A stretch of DNA of 64,000 nt, from NCBI GenBank assembly GCA_009846005.1, contig VXYL01000014.1, forward strand, positions 10,325 through 74,324, read 5' to 3'. Under the pieces are notes generated by a model. That model worked only from the letters and a program-made list of their open reading frames with translations, made no database searches and was not told where the DNA came from. Of the stretch, positions 25,646 to 33,625 are shown piece after piece (position 1 is the stretch's first letter; each line of letters begins with the position of its first letter). The stretch comes from Gammaproteobacteria bacterium (GTDB lineage: Bacteria; Pseudomonadota; Gammaproteobacteria; Pseudomonadales; Azotimanducaceae). The translations under genes and the position numbers were made by a program.

Positions 25646-27022
25646 ATGTTCAGCGAAGCGACGGACCAAGAGCTGCTAACCGCGTTCTACTTCGGTGACG
25701 ACGATGACGCGCTGGCCGCCTTCGTGGCGCGTCACCGCGGTTGGGCGCTCGCCATGGCGGCGCAGTTCTTCGCCGAGGAAGCCGAAGACATCGTTCAGCT
25801 CTCCGTTCTGCGCCTGATGGATGCGCAACCTGTGGGCGAGGTGAGGAACCCGCTCGGCTGGTGGCGCACCATCATCGCCATGACGGCCATGGACCAGCTC
25901 CGAGCGTCTCGGCGACGACGCGAACAGGAGCGGGAAGCAGGCGAGGTGCATCGGCTAGAAAGCCTGTTCTTCGTGAGCGACTTCGTGAGCCGGATCGAAC
26001 ACGCGGAACTGATCCATCACATTCACCGGGAAATAGACCGATTGGACGAACGCTTTCGCGGCCCGCTGCTGAAGCGCTATTTCGAGGACTTGAGCTACTC
26101 GGAGATCGCCCGGGTCTTGTCCCTGAGCCCCGGCACCGTGGCATCGCGTCTGTCGCGCGGCATCGGTCAGGTGCGCGACGCGCTAGAGGCCCAAGGCCTG
26201 TTGCCAGCTTTTGAAGCAGACGAAGAGGAGACCGTCATGGAACCACTACCCACTGCCACCGTTGATCGAAACCGGGCGTTCGCCGAGAAGTGGAACGACA
26301 TCTGGCTGGTCACGTTGCCCAAGGGCGCACGAGGCATCGGTCGTATCTCCGCCGGTACGGAAGTCGATGGCTCCGTCACTTTGAGGTGTCACTTCGATGT
26401 GGCTTACGACAAGGGCAACCCGCGCAAGGACCGGCCGGAGGAAGCCCACGCGCGCTCTTGGATGTCTTGCGAGCTAGCCCTTCAGGATGCCGAGCGGTTC
26501 GAATGGAGCCGCTACCGCAACGAGGAGGCATGGATCAATTGCTGGCACGAGGGCGATGCACACATCGGCTGGAGCGATGTCATCGAACCCGATGGAAACG
26601 GTGGCTTCGTTGTCACCACGGAAGGGAAAGCGCCGGTAGCACTGCTAGGCGAGGCACGTCTTCCGATCGTGCCCGACTTCCTGTGTTTTCTGGTTGCCTG
26701 CGAGCAGGAGCGTGACCGCTCGAGCACATGGGACATGGGAATCATCGGCTTCGACCGTTTGCGAACCGGGCGCAAGTGGGCCGTCCTCAACGTTCCGGGT
26801 CGCTACGCAGGGCGCAAAGGACTGCCGAAGGGGTTGAGTCACACCTACGAGATCGACGTCACGGCGCACGTCGGACGCATATTCTCGATCTGGGTGGATG
26901 ACGCGGGTGGCCTGCTTGGACTAGGTGACGAGCAGGAATCTTTCTTGGTCGCGCCCGACGAGGCAAGCGCGCGGGAGTTACTCGCCTCTGGCGACCACCT
27001 GCAATCCAAGCACCACGCGTGA
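25646..27022 (+). CDS. ECF-type sigma factor with long C-terminal extension
   Basis: A 458-residue reading frame. Residues 1-195 are an extracytoplasmic-function-like sigma factor: region 2 with QFFAEEAEDIVQLSVLRLMD and WWRTIIAMTAMDQLRASRRR, and region 4 with RYFEDLSYSEIARVLSLSPG then TVASRLSRGIGQVRDAL. Residues about 200-458 are a separate domain I do not recognise, with KWNDIWLVTLPKGARGIGRI and a C-terminal VGRIFSIWVDDAGGLLGLGD. At the junction, an ATG at 26237 (MEPLPTATVD) follows a perfect GAGGAG by six bases, so the 261-residue C-terminal part may also be made alone. It is transcribed divergently from the DUF4143 gene. Confidence 0.8.
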   Translation: MFSEATDQELLTAFYFGDDDDALAAFVARHRGWALAMAAQFFAEEAEDIVQLSVLRLMDAQPVGEVRNPLGWWRTIIAMTAMDQLRASRRRREQEREAGEVHRLESLFFVSDFVSRIEHAELIHHIHREIDRLDERFRGPLLKRYFEDLSYSEIARVLSLSPGTVASRLSRGIGQVRDALEAQGLLPAFEADEEETVMEPLPTATVDRNRAFAEKWNDIWLVTLPKGARGIGRISAGTEVDGSVTLRCHFDVAYDKGNPRKDRPEEAHARSWMSCELALQDAERFEWSRYRNEEAWINCWHEGDAHIGWSDVIEPDGNGGFVVTTEGKAPVALLGEARLPIVPDFLCFLVACEQERDRSSTWDMGIIGFDRLRTGRKWAVLNVPGRYAGRKGLPKGLSHTYEIDVTAHVGRIFSIWVDDAGGLLGLGDEQESFLVAPDEASARELLASGDHLQSKHHA

Positions 27023-27129
27023 CTCAAGCCCCGCGAGAAAGCTGCGGCGGTGATCTTTGGAGAACACCGCGTAGCACCCGGACATTTGCTCGGCCGTTCT
27101 GTGCGCGCGGTTCCCGCCTTACACCCGGG

Positions 27130-28407
27130 TTAGATCTCAGCCGTCCACTCTTCCACCACATCCTCCATGGCGGCAGCGGCGCGTCGCACAACGTTGTCGA
27201 CTAGCCCTTCGTCCATGACGGTGGAAAGGCTGATCAGCCCCCGGGGGGCCACGACCAAACCGTGGTTCAGCGCGGCGAGAAAGAACAGGTGCATCACCTG
27301 GGCATCCTCGCGACGGCCGGGTGCGCGCGGTTCGTCCGTTGTGAAGAAGACATTCATCAGAGAGCCGTTGCGTTTGATTGACAACGGCAGACTCAGATTG
27401 CTGGCGTGGGCGGTGAGTCCAGTGGCGAGCCTCGCAGCAAGCTGGTCCATCCGTTCGATCCGTTCCGAGGTGAGATGGCGCACCGACACCAACCCGGCGG
27501 CCATGCTCACCGGATTTCCGCAGAACGTGCCGGAATGCACGACCTTGGCTGCCGCTGGATCGAAGACCCTCAGGTGCGCCAGCTTGCCGCCGACCGCGCC
27601 CACCGGGTAGCCGCCGCCGATCACCTTGCCGAGCATCGTAAGGTCCGGCTCGATACGGTACAGCGCCTGCGCGCCGCCCTCCGACAGCCGAAACGAAATC
27701 ACCTCGTCCAAGATGAACAGCGCCCCGGCTGCGTTCGCCGCGGTCTGTACGCGTCGGAGGAATTCGGACGTCGCCGTGAACACCCCGCCGGCACCCATCA
27801 CGGGCTCCAGTACGACCGCCGCGATTTCGTCGCCGTGTTCGGCGAGGATTTCCTCGAAGCTGTCCGCGTCGTTGTAGTTGCCGAGGTAGGTGTTATCCTG
27901 CCAGTGGGGCATGAAGCCGGGAAAGCTGCCCACCTCGTATTCCATCAGGATGCCGTGGTAGCCGTGTCTCGCCATCAGCACCTTGCTGCGACCCGTAATC
28001 GCCCTGGCAATGGTCAACGCGAGAATGCCGGCTTCTGATCCCGAGTTCGTGAACCGCACACTCTCTAGCGCAGGAATCCGTTCGATCAGCAACTCGGCCA
28101 ACTCGGCTTGCCAGACATTGTTGGCCACCCACGAGGTGCCCTTGGCGACCTGTCTCGTCACGGCTTCGACGATGGGCGGGTAGGCGTGGGAATGGGCCAG
28201 GGCTGTGTAGTTGTTCACCATGTCGGTGTATTCCCGCCCGTCGACATCCACGAGCGTTGTACCCACGGCCCGCTGGATCGTCAGGGGATAGGGTTTCCAG
28301 TACGCCGCGCCGCGGGAGTTGCCGCCCACCACGCCCCGTTCCGCGCGCACCTGCGCCGCCGCGCTGCCGGGCGTCAACTCCCTGTACGTGTCGACGATCT
28401 TGCCCAT
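27130..28407 (-). CDS. Class III aminotransferase / glutamate-1-semialdehyde aminomutase-like enzyme
   Basis: A 425-residue PLP enzyme. Recognisable parts are FTNSGSEAGILALTIARAIT (phosphate-binding region), ARHGYHGILMEY, the PLP Asp in ALFILDEVISFRLSEGG, and the Schiff-base Lys in LTMLGKVIGGGYPVGAVGG, followed by GTFCGNPVSMAAGL. The GSA-aminomutase pattern is strong, but this is the third gene of a three-gene operon with a short-chain dehydrogenase and a luciferase-like oxidoreductase, not with heme genes. A catabolic transaminase or beta-amino acid role is more likely than tetrapyrrole synthesis. Ten bases separate it from the SDR gene. Confidence 0.85.
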   Translation of the reverse strand: MGKIVDTYRELTPGSAAAQVRAERGVVGGNSRGAAYWKPYPLTIQRAVGTTLVDVDGREYTDMVNNYTALAHSHAYPPIVEAVTRQVAKGTSWVANNVWQAELAELLIERIPALESVRFTNSGSEAGILALTIARAITGRSKVLMARHGYHGILMEYEVGSFPGFMPHWQDNTYLGNYNDADSFEEILAEHGDEIAAVVLEPVMGAGGVFTATSEFLRRVQTAANAAGALFILDEVISFRLSEGGAQALYRIEPDLTMLGKVIGGGYPVGAVGGKLAHLRVFDPAAAKVVHSGTFCGNPVSMAAGLVSVRHLTSERIERMDQLAARLATGLTAHASNLSLPLSIKRNGSLMNVFFTTDEPRAPGRREDAQVMHLFFLAALNHGLVVAPRGLISLSTVMDEGLVDNVVRRAAAAMEDVVEEWTAEI

Positions 28408-28417
28408 GACGGGCGAC

Positions 28418-29257
28418 TCACGCCGGGAACAGTTGCGCCCCGCCGTCTATCCGCAGCACCTGCCCGGTGATGTACGAGGAGTCCTCGGTCACGAGGAACT
28501 CCACCGTCTTGGCAACTTCCTCTGGCCAGCCGTAGCGCGTTAGAGCGCCCTCGTGGACCTTGCGCTCGTCACGCGTCGGCCTGCTGGCCTCGAAGCGCGC
28601 GGTGATGATCTCGCCCGGCGCGATGACGTTGGCGTAGACGCCGTAGGGCCGCAATTGGGCTGCCAGGCAGCGGGTGTACTCGTGCACAGCCGCCTTGGCG
28701 GTACCGTAGATGACCTCGGAACGGTGACCGCCGAGGCCGGCGATGCTGCCGATGGTGACGATCCAGCCGCTGTTGCGCTCCATCATCTCAGGGCAGACCT
28801 CTCGGCAGACCAGGATGCAGGTCATGAGGTTGCGGTCGAGGATCGTGTGGACATCCTCCAGAGACACGTTGACGGCATCGTTGACGACGGGTTTGCCCGC
28901 ACGTTCGCCTCCTGTGCCCAGCGAGCCGATGTCTCCGCCCGCGTTGTTGATCAGGATGTCGATCTGTCCGAACCGCGCGCGGATCTGGGCGACAAGGTCC
29001 TTGACCACGGTCTCGGACGTCAGGTCGCCGTGGACCGCCAGAACGTCAGCGTCGTAGGCCTTGGCGATCTCGTTGGCGACGGTTTCCAAGGAGTCGGCTT
29101 CGTTGAATGCCCGGGTGGACGTCGGTGTCGTGCCGTGGACGGCGACTTTTGCGCCGAGGCTCGCCAAATGGTCGGCAACGACACGGCCAATTCCACGGGA
29201 CGAACCCGTGACCCAGGCGACTTTGCCAGCAAGGCGGCCGGCGGTTTGATCACTCAT
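28418..29257 (-). CDS. Short-chain dehydrogenase/reductase
   Basis: A 279-residue classical SDR, with AGGAGGG six bases before the ATG. The cofactor motif is VTGSSRGIGRVVADHLASLG, then the NNAGG motif. The catalytic Ser is in TIGSIAGLGG and the YxxxK is in EVIYGTAKAAVHEY. The end ITGQVLRIDGG is typical of 3-oxoacyl reductase-like members. An insertion between strand 2 and the NNAG motif (VHGTTPTSTRAFNEADSLET) is slightly longer than usual. It is the middle gene of the operon and probably oxidises or reduces an intermediate handled by the transaminase. Confidence 0.9.
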   Translation of the reverse strand: MSDQTAGRLAGKVAWVTGSSRGIGRVVADHLASLGAKVAVHGTTPTSTRAFNEADSLETVANEIAKAYDADVLAVHGDLTSETVVKDLVAQIRARFGQIDILINNAGGDIGSLGTGGERAGKPVVNDAVNVSLEDVHTILDRNLMTCILVCREVCPEMMERNSGWIVTIGSIAGLGGHRSEVIYGTAKAAVHEYTRCLAAQLRPYGVYANVIAPGEIITARFEASRPTRDERKVHEGALTRYGWPEEVAKTVEFLVTEDSSYITGQVLRIDGGAQLFPA

Positions 29258-29283
29258 GTGTTTCCCTCCTGCGTGCTGGATGG

Positions 29284-30210
29284 TCAGCCGAATGCCGACA
29301 GCACCTCCTCCGCCACGAGTTCGAATTGTTCGACATCGTCGGTCGGAATGCCGCCGATCATGATCTCGTGGGCACCGGCGTCGATGATCTCGCCGATGCG
29401 GTCGATGACATAGTTCTTCGGCCCCGCCGCCGTGCCCTCGCCGAGCCGGCGGTTGGCCATGAAGTGCGCGGCGGCTGCTTTGTCGTCGGTGACCATGGTC
29501 GGCATCAGCACGGTGTGGCTGATCTCGCCGGGATCCCGGCCCGCCTCTTCGCAGTGCTTGTTCAAGACGCCGACCTTGTGGTGGAAGTACTCCTTGCTCA
29601 TCGGCCCGCCGGACCAACCGTCAAGGTTCATGACATCGCCGTGGCGGGCGAGTGTGCGCAGCGTGCGCCGCTCGCCGGTGCCACCGACCAGGATGGGAAT
29701 GGGCTTGTCGTAGCTACCCGGGGACAACGGCGCGTCGTCAAGCGTGTAGTAGTTGCCTTGGTAGGTGACGGGCGACTGGTCGTGGAACAACCGGCGAAGC
29801 AGTTCGACCGACTCCTCGAAACGATCCTGGCGCTCCTTCATCGTCGGGAACGTCCAGCCGTAGGCGGCATGTTCGCGGTGGAACCAGGCGGCCCCGATGC
29901 CGAGCACGAATCGGCCGTGGGAGATGTGATCCACGGTGCCGGCCATCTTGGCGGCGAGACCGGGATTGCGGTAGGTGTTGCCGAGGACGAGATGGCCGAT
30001 CCGCAAGGTCTCCGTGAACCCGGCGACGGCCGCCGCGACCGTGAACCCCTCGTGGGCGGTGAGATGCTCTTCCTCCTTCCGCCCTGGCGGCGGCAGGTAG
30101 TGGTCCGCGAACCAGATACTGTCCCACGGCCCCGCATCCAGGGTCTCGGCAACCCTGCGGATGCTGTCCCAGGTGTTTCGATAGCACGTGACCTGCGCGC
30201 CGAACTTCAT
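29284..30210 (-). CDS. Luciferase-like (LLM class) flavin/F420-dependent oxidoreductase
   Basis: A 308-residue TIM-barrel enzyme, with GGGAGG before the ATG at 30210. It starts MKFGAQVTCYRNTWDSIRRV and contains RIGHLVLGNTYRNPGLAAKM, DHISHGRFVLGIGAAWFHRE and PILVGGTGERRTLRTLARHG, the standard LLM pattern. The HREHAAYGW segment and the absence of a small subunit favour the F420-type branch, but FMN use cannot be excluded. It is first in the operon with the SDR and aminotransferase genes. The open frame continues upstream to 31128 only because it shadows the opposite-strand gene. Confidence 0.88.
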   Translation of the reverse strand: MKFGAQVTCYRNTWDSIRRVAETLDAGPWDSIWFADHYLPPPGRKEEEHLTAHEGFTVAAAVAGFTETLRIGHLVLGNTYRNPGLAAKMAGTVDHISHGRFVLGIGAAWFHREHAAYGWTFPTMKERQDRFEESVELLRRLFHDQSPVTYQGNYYTLDDAPLSPGSYDKPIPILVGGTGERRTLRTLARHGDVMNLDGWSGGPMSKEYFHHKVGVLNKHCEEAGRDPGEISHTVLMPTMVTDDKAAAAHFMANRRLGEGTAAGPKNYVIDRIGEIIDAGAHEIMIGGIPTDDVEQFELVAEEVLSAFG

Positions 30211-30387
30211 CGGATCCTCCCCTCGCCTTCGCCAGCTTGCGCCGGCCAAAAACACGACAGTATAGCGACGGTTCCTCGGCGCGCCGCCTCGCGCGGCGGA
30301 AGCGAGCTGGAGAACGTCGACTGTCGCTAAGGCCGAGAGCCGCTGTGCTACGATCACTTCGTGCGTCCGGCGGAACGCGCCTGATCC

Positions 30388-30412
30388 GCGGGAAGGGCCA
30401 AGCCCGTCCGCC
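30388..30412. repeat. Degenerate REP-like remnant
   Basis: GCGGGAAGGGCCAAGCCCG then TCCGCCACG resembles a decayed subtype B copy. It is followed by a decayed A-like arm, GCGACCTTCTTGTCGCGGTC, at about 30422-30441. Confidence 0.5.
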
Positions 30413-30475
30413 ACGTCAACGGCGACCTTCTTGTCGCGGTCGGTTCGCGGATGCCGACCGCCAGGGAGGTTGACC

Positions 30476-31213
30476 ATGGCTTCATTCCACGGCCCCAGCT
30501 TCGACAACCTGCGCAAGCAGGCCAAGGCCTTGCTGCGAGCTTGGCAGCGAGGCGACTCAGAAGCACGGGATCGGGTAGCCGCGTTCTTTCCGAACGTGCC
30601 TCGCTTCGGCCTCCAGGCCGCGCAACTCGTCCTTGCACGCGAGTACGGCTTCCGCAGCTGGTCCGCGCTCGCTCGCTTCGTTCCCCGCCTGGGACATTTC
30701 GACGACATTGCCACCTTTCGCGTCGCCCGCGAGTTCGATGTGAAGCCGGAACGCCTTTGGGACACCCTCTCGAAGCCCGAGGAGATCGGCGCGTGGCTGC
30801 TGCCGGTCAGCTTCGAGCCAAGAACGGGCGCCCCGTATGCGTTCCGCTCGCAGCCGGCGATGACCGGTACGGTCGGCGAGTACAGTCCCCAACGGGCGAT
30901 CCGCTTCGACAGCGCCGATGGCGCGTTCTGGCGCTTCGCCATCGAGCCCCTCGACGACGGCGACGCCACGCGCATTCGCCTGACCGTCGAGGACCGGATG
31001 ACGCTCGAGTTAGTCGAAGGTTTCCCCGGTGGCGTTGCCAAGGCGTGGAACCCCGGCGTGACGGCGGGCTGGCACGAAATCCTCGATGCGCTCGAACTCC
31101 ATCTCACGGGTCGGCAGCCGCCCGACATCGACTATCCACGCCTATGCAGGTTCTACGACCGGGTGCTTGAGCAACTCATCGAACAGGGCTCGCCGCGAGT
31201 GGACCAGCGTTGA
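30476..31213 (+). CDS. SRPBCC (AHSA1-like) protein with helical N-terminal segment
   Basis: A 245-residue protein with AGGGAGGT before the ATG at 30476. Residues 1-70 are helical and contain SFDNLRKQAKALLRAWQRGD and AAQLVLAREYGFRSWSALA, a segment seen at the start of ankyrin-like and other stand-alone bacterial proteins. From FRVAREFDVKPERLWDTLSK the sequence is an AHSA1/START-like ligand-binding fold, ending in GVTAGWHEILDALELHLTG. Such folds bind hydrophobic ligands or act as Hsp90-cochaperone relatives; the ligand is unknown. It lies next to decayed repeats and before an AT-rich border. Confidence 0.8.
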   Translation: MASFHGPSFDNLRKQAKALLRAWQRGDSEARDRVAAFFPNVPRFGLQAAQLVLAREYGFRSWSALARFVPRLGHFDDIATFRVAREFDVKPERLWDTLSKPEEIGAWLLPVSFEPRTGAPYAFRSQPAMTGTVGEYSPQRAIRFDSADGAFWRFAIEPLDDGDATRIRLTVEDRMTLELVEGFPGGVAKAWNPGVTAGWHEILDALELHLTGRQPPDIDYPRLCRFYDRVLEQLIEQGSPRVDQR

Positions 31214-31245
31214 CCTTGACCGTGGTTCGTAGCAAACGACTGCCT

Positions 31246-31274
31246 TTCTTATTGTTAATATCTTGTTGTATTAA
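31246..31274 (+). promoter_or_regulatory. Possible promoter in AT-rich border
   Basis: TTCTTA at 31246-31251, a 17-base spacer and TATTAA at 31269-31274 match a weak sigma-70 layout. The surrounding 45 bases are strikingly AT-rich in a GC-rich window. The site could drive the frameshifted small gene and the binding-protein gene that follow. Confidence 0.35.
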
Positions 31275-31352
31275 GTAAAAGTCGATCTCTGGTGCGCGGG
31301 CATTGCGCGATCTCGCACGTGCCGAGCGAGAGCGAACTAGGGAGGAATAGGC

Positions 31353-31582
31353 GTGGAGACTTGGTGGCCGGTGAACAAACAGGCCTATGGTTCGGGCTCG
31401 CAGGCGGTGGGATTGGGTGTGTGCTTGGCATCGGCGGGGCGGTTGTAGGTGCCGTCTTGGCGCCTCGCGCTAGGGGGCGGCGTTTGGTCGTTATTTGTAT
31501 GGTTGTGATCGCCCTAGTAGGGTCGCCCCGGGAGAAGACTATACGTGCGCCTTGCTTGCGGCAGCTTTTGATCTGGAAGTGA
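31353..31582 (+). pseudogene. Frameshifted small membrane protein
   Basis: A GTG with GGGAGGAATAG upstream starts METWWPVNKQ, then the frame breaks. From base 31382 the next frame reads GLWFGLAGGGIGCVLGIGGA then VVGAVLAPRARGRRLVV. Adding one G to the GG at 31382-31383 would join them as WWPVNKQGLWFG, the opening typical of small two-helix proteins of roughly 90 residues. So a single-base deletion, or a sequencing error, has broken an otherwise intact gene. Without correction the reading frame from GTG stops within about 35 codons. Confidence 0.6.
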
Positions 31583-31588
31583 TTGCCG

Positions 31589-33478
31589 ATGCGTCCTGAT
31601 CTTCTCCTGTGCGTGAACCTGTTGATCGCTGCGCTGACAGCGCATGCAGATGATCCGCCAAAACATCAACCCGGCGCAGCGACCCACGCGTTCATTGACC
31701 GACCTGCTGACGAGTTGCAGTGGCAGCACGGCATGTCGTTTTTCGGTGACTTCAAGTACCCCGCAGGATTTACCCACTTCGACTACGTTAATCCTGACGC
31801 CCCCAAGGGCGGCAAACTGGTCCGCGGCTACACCGTCAGCTGGAACAGCTTTACGCCACACATCATCAAGGGCCTGAGTGCCCCAGTCAACATTCTTGGT
31901 GAAATGAGCCTTTACGACTCGCTGATGTGGCAATCCGGGGACGAGGTCGGGGTTTACTATGGCAACCTTGCAGAGAGCATTGCCATATCTGACGATTCAA
32001 CGGAGGTGCGCATTCGGCTGCGGCCGGAAGCACGCTGGCATGATGGCGTTCCGGTGACTGGACGGGATATCAAATTTTCGTTTGAGCATCTTAAGGCCAA
32101 CGGTGGCGCCGGTGTTCGTGCGGCCTTTCACGTGCTGGAAGCAGTGATCATCCTCGGGGAAAGGGAAATACTCGTTCGTTTTCGCCATCCGGTCAACCTC
32201 AACAGTATGGCGACGCTGCTGGGCAAGCCCGCCATGTTGCCGGAGCATTACTGGCGGGAGCGCGATATCACTGAGACTACGTTGGAGCCACCGCTGGGCA
32301 GCGGGCCTTACCGTATCCGTGACTTCAAGGCTGGCAAATACGTTGAACTCGTTCGGGTACCGGATTACTGGGGCCAAGACCTGGGTATTCACCGCGGCCG
32401 CCATAACCTGGACGTCCTGCGTTTTGAGACCTATCGCGACGACACGGTACAACGCGAGGCCCTGAAAAAGGGGTTGCTTGATATCTTCACTGAAAGCAAT
32501 ACCGCGCAGTGGGTAAGCGGCTACGATCAGGACAAAATAGAGCGCGGTGTGCTACGCCAATACAAACAACACTGGCTACAATACGTCGGCGCAATCCGCG
32601 CGTTGGGGTTCAACCAGGAAAAGGAGCGTTTCACCGATGTTCGGGTTCGTGAAGCATTGACCCTGGCCTTTGATCTCAAGTGGATGAACGATGTACTGTT
32701 TTACGGCGTATATGAAATGCCGGAAAGCTACTTCCATGGCACGTATCTGGCGGCCACGGGCTTGCCTTCCGCGGCTGAAATTGCGTTGCTGGAACCGTAT
32801 CGGCAACAACTGCCTGAGCGGGTATTTACCACGACCCCTTTTGCTGCTAGTAATCACGCTGCACTTAAAGGACGCGACGCCCTCATCGAGGCCCGACGGT
32901 TACTGGTGCGGTCCGGTTGGAACATCAGCGATGGTGCCTTGCGCAATGCCGCCGGCGCACCGTTCAAGGTCAAGTTCCTAGTATCTGATGCAGAGGCACA
33001 AGCTATGTTGTTGCCCTATCAGAAGCGGTTGCGCCGACTGGGTATCAGCAGCGAGATTCGCTTGCTGGAAGTAGCTCAGTATATCAACCTGTTACGCAAG
33101 GGTGACTATGACGCCGTATTCCGCAGTCTTGCCTTTTCCCTTCCGCCGGCAGCAGAAGTGCGCGCCTATCTGCACTCAAGCAGTCAAGGCATCTATAACT
33201 TTGCGCGTCTCGAATCGCCAGTTGTGGATGCCCTTTCAGACCGCGTGATGAGCGCAGGTAGTCGCGAGTCGCTGACCGCAGCAACCCGAGCGCTGGACCG
33301 TGTTCTGTTCTGGCAGTTCTATTTTGTGCCGGCGCGGGTGGTCGAACCGGCACGGAGGATGATGTGGAACAAGTTCGGACAGCCGTCCGCGGTGGCGCCC
33401 TATGTATCCGGATTCCCGGCCACTTGGTGGTGGGATGAAGAGAAAGCGCAGCGGGTTGAGCAGGTTCTGCAGCGCTAG
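31589..33478 (+). CDS. Family 5 peptide-binding protein (YejA-like), orphan
   Basis: A 629-residue solute-binding protein from ATG 31589, with GGAAG upstream. Residues 1-19 are a signal peptide ending AALTAHA. The mature protein carries family 5 signatures: FDYVNPDAPKGGKLVRGY (YejA-type), IRLRPEARWHDGVPVTGRDI, the LGSGPYRI motif and VREALTLAFDLKWMND. YejA proteins bind oligopeptides, including microcin C-type peptides, for an ABC importer. The importer permease and ATPase genes (yejB, yejE and yejF equivalents) are not adjacent, so it must borrow a transporter or be a remnant of a transferred operon. Codon choice is more AT-tolerant than in the genes to the left. Confidence 0.88.
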   Translation: MRPDLLLCVNLLIAALTAHADDPPKHQPGAATHAFIDRPADELQWQHGMSFFGDFKYPAGFTHFDYVNPDAPKGGKLVRGYTVSWNSFTPHIIKGLSAPVNILGEMSLYDSLMWQSGDEVGVYYGNLAESIAISDDSTEVRIRLRPEARWHDGVPVTGRDIKFSFEHLKANGGAGVRAAFHVLEAVIILGEREILVRFRHPVNLNSMATLLGKPAMLPEHYWRERDITETTLEPPLGSGPYRIRDFKAGKYVELVRVPDYWGQDLGIHRGRHNLDVLRFETYRDDTVQREALKKGLLDIFTESNTAQWVSGYDQDKIERGVLRQYKQHWLQYVGAIRALGFNQEKERFTDVRVREALTLAFDLKWMNDVLFYGVYEMPESYFHGTYLAATGLPSAAEIALLEPYRQQLPERVFTTTPFAASNHAALKGRDALIEARRLLVRSGWNISDGALRNAAGAPFKVKFLVSDAEAQAMLLPYQKRLRRLGISSEIRLLEVAQYINLLRKGDYDAVFRSLAFSLPPAAEVRAYLHSSSQGIYNFARLESPVVDALSDRVMSAGSRESLTAATRALDRVLFWQFYFVPARVVEPARRMMWNKFGQPSAVAPYVSGFPATWWWDEEKAQRVEQVLQR

Positions 33479-33625
33479 ACTAGCAGTCTGTCGGACTTAG
33501 ATGATCGTAGCGAGCAAGGTGGGAAGTCTCGAGCAGTAGCGGAATTACCTCTGCGATTGACTTCGTGCATTGAGTCTGGGAGTGTCGACGGCACCTTCAG
33601 CCCCAGAGACTCCCAGGAGACCCCG

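Noticed and set aside
27130-28407. Assignment as hemL (tetrapyrrole synthesis)
   Set aside because: The enzyme resembles GSA aminomutase, but operon partners are an SDR and an LLM oxidoreductase, with no heme gene nearby.
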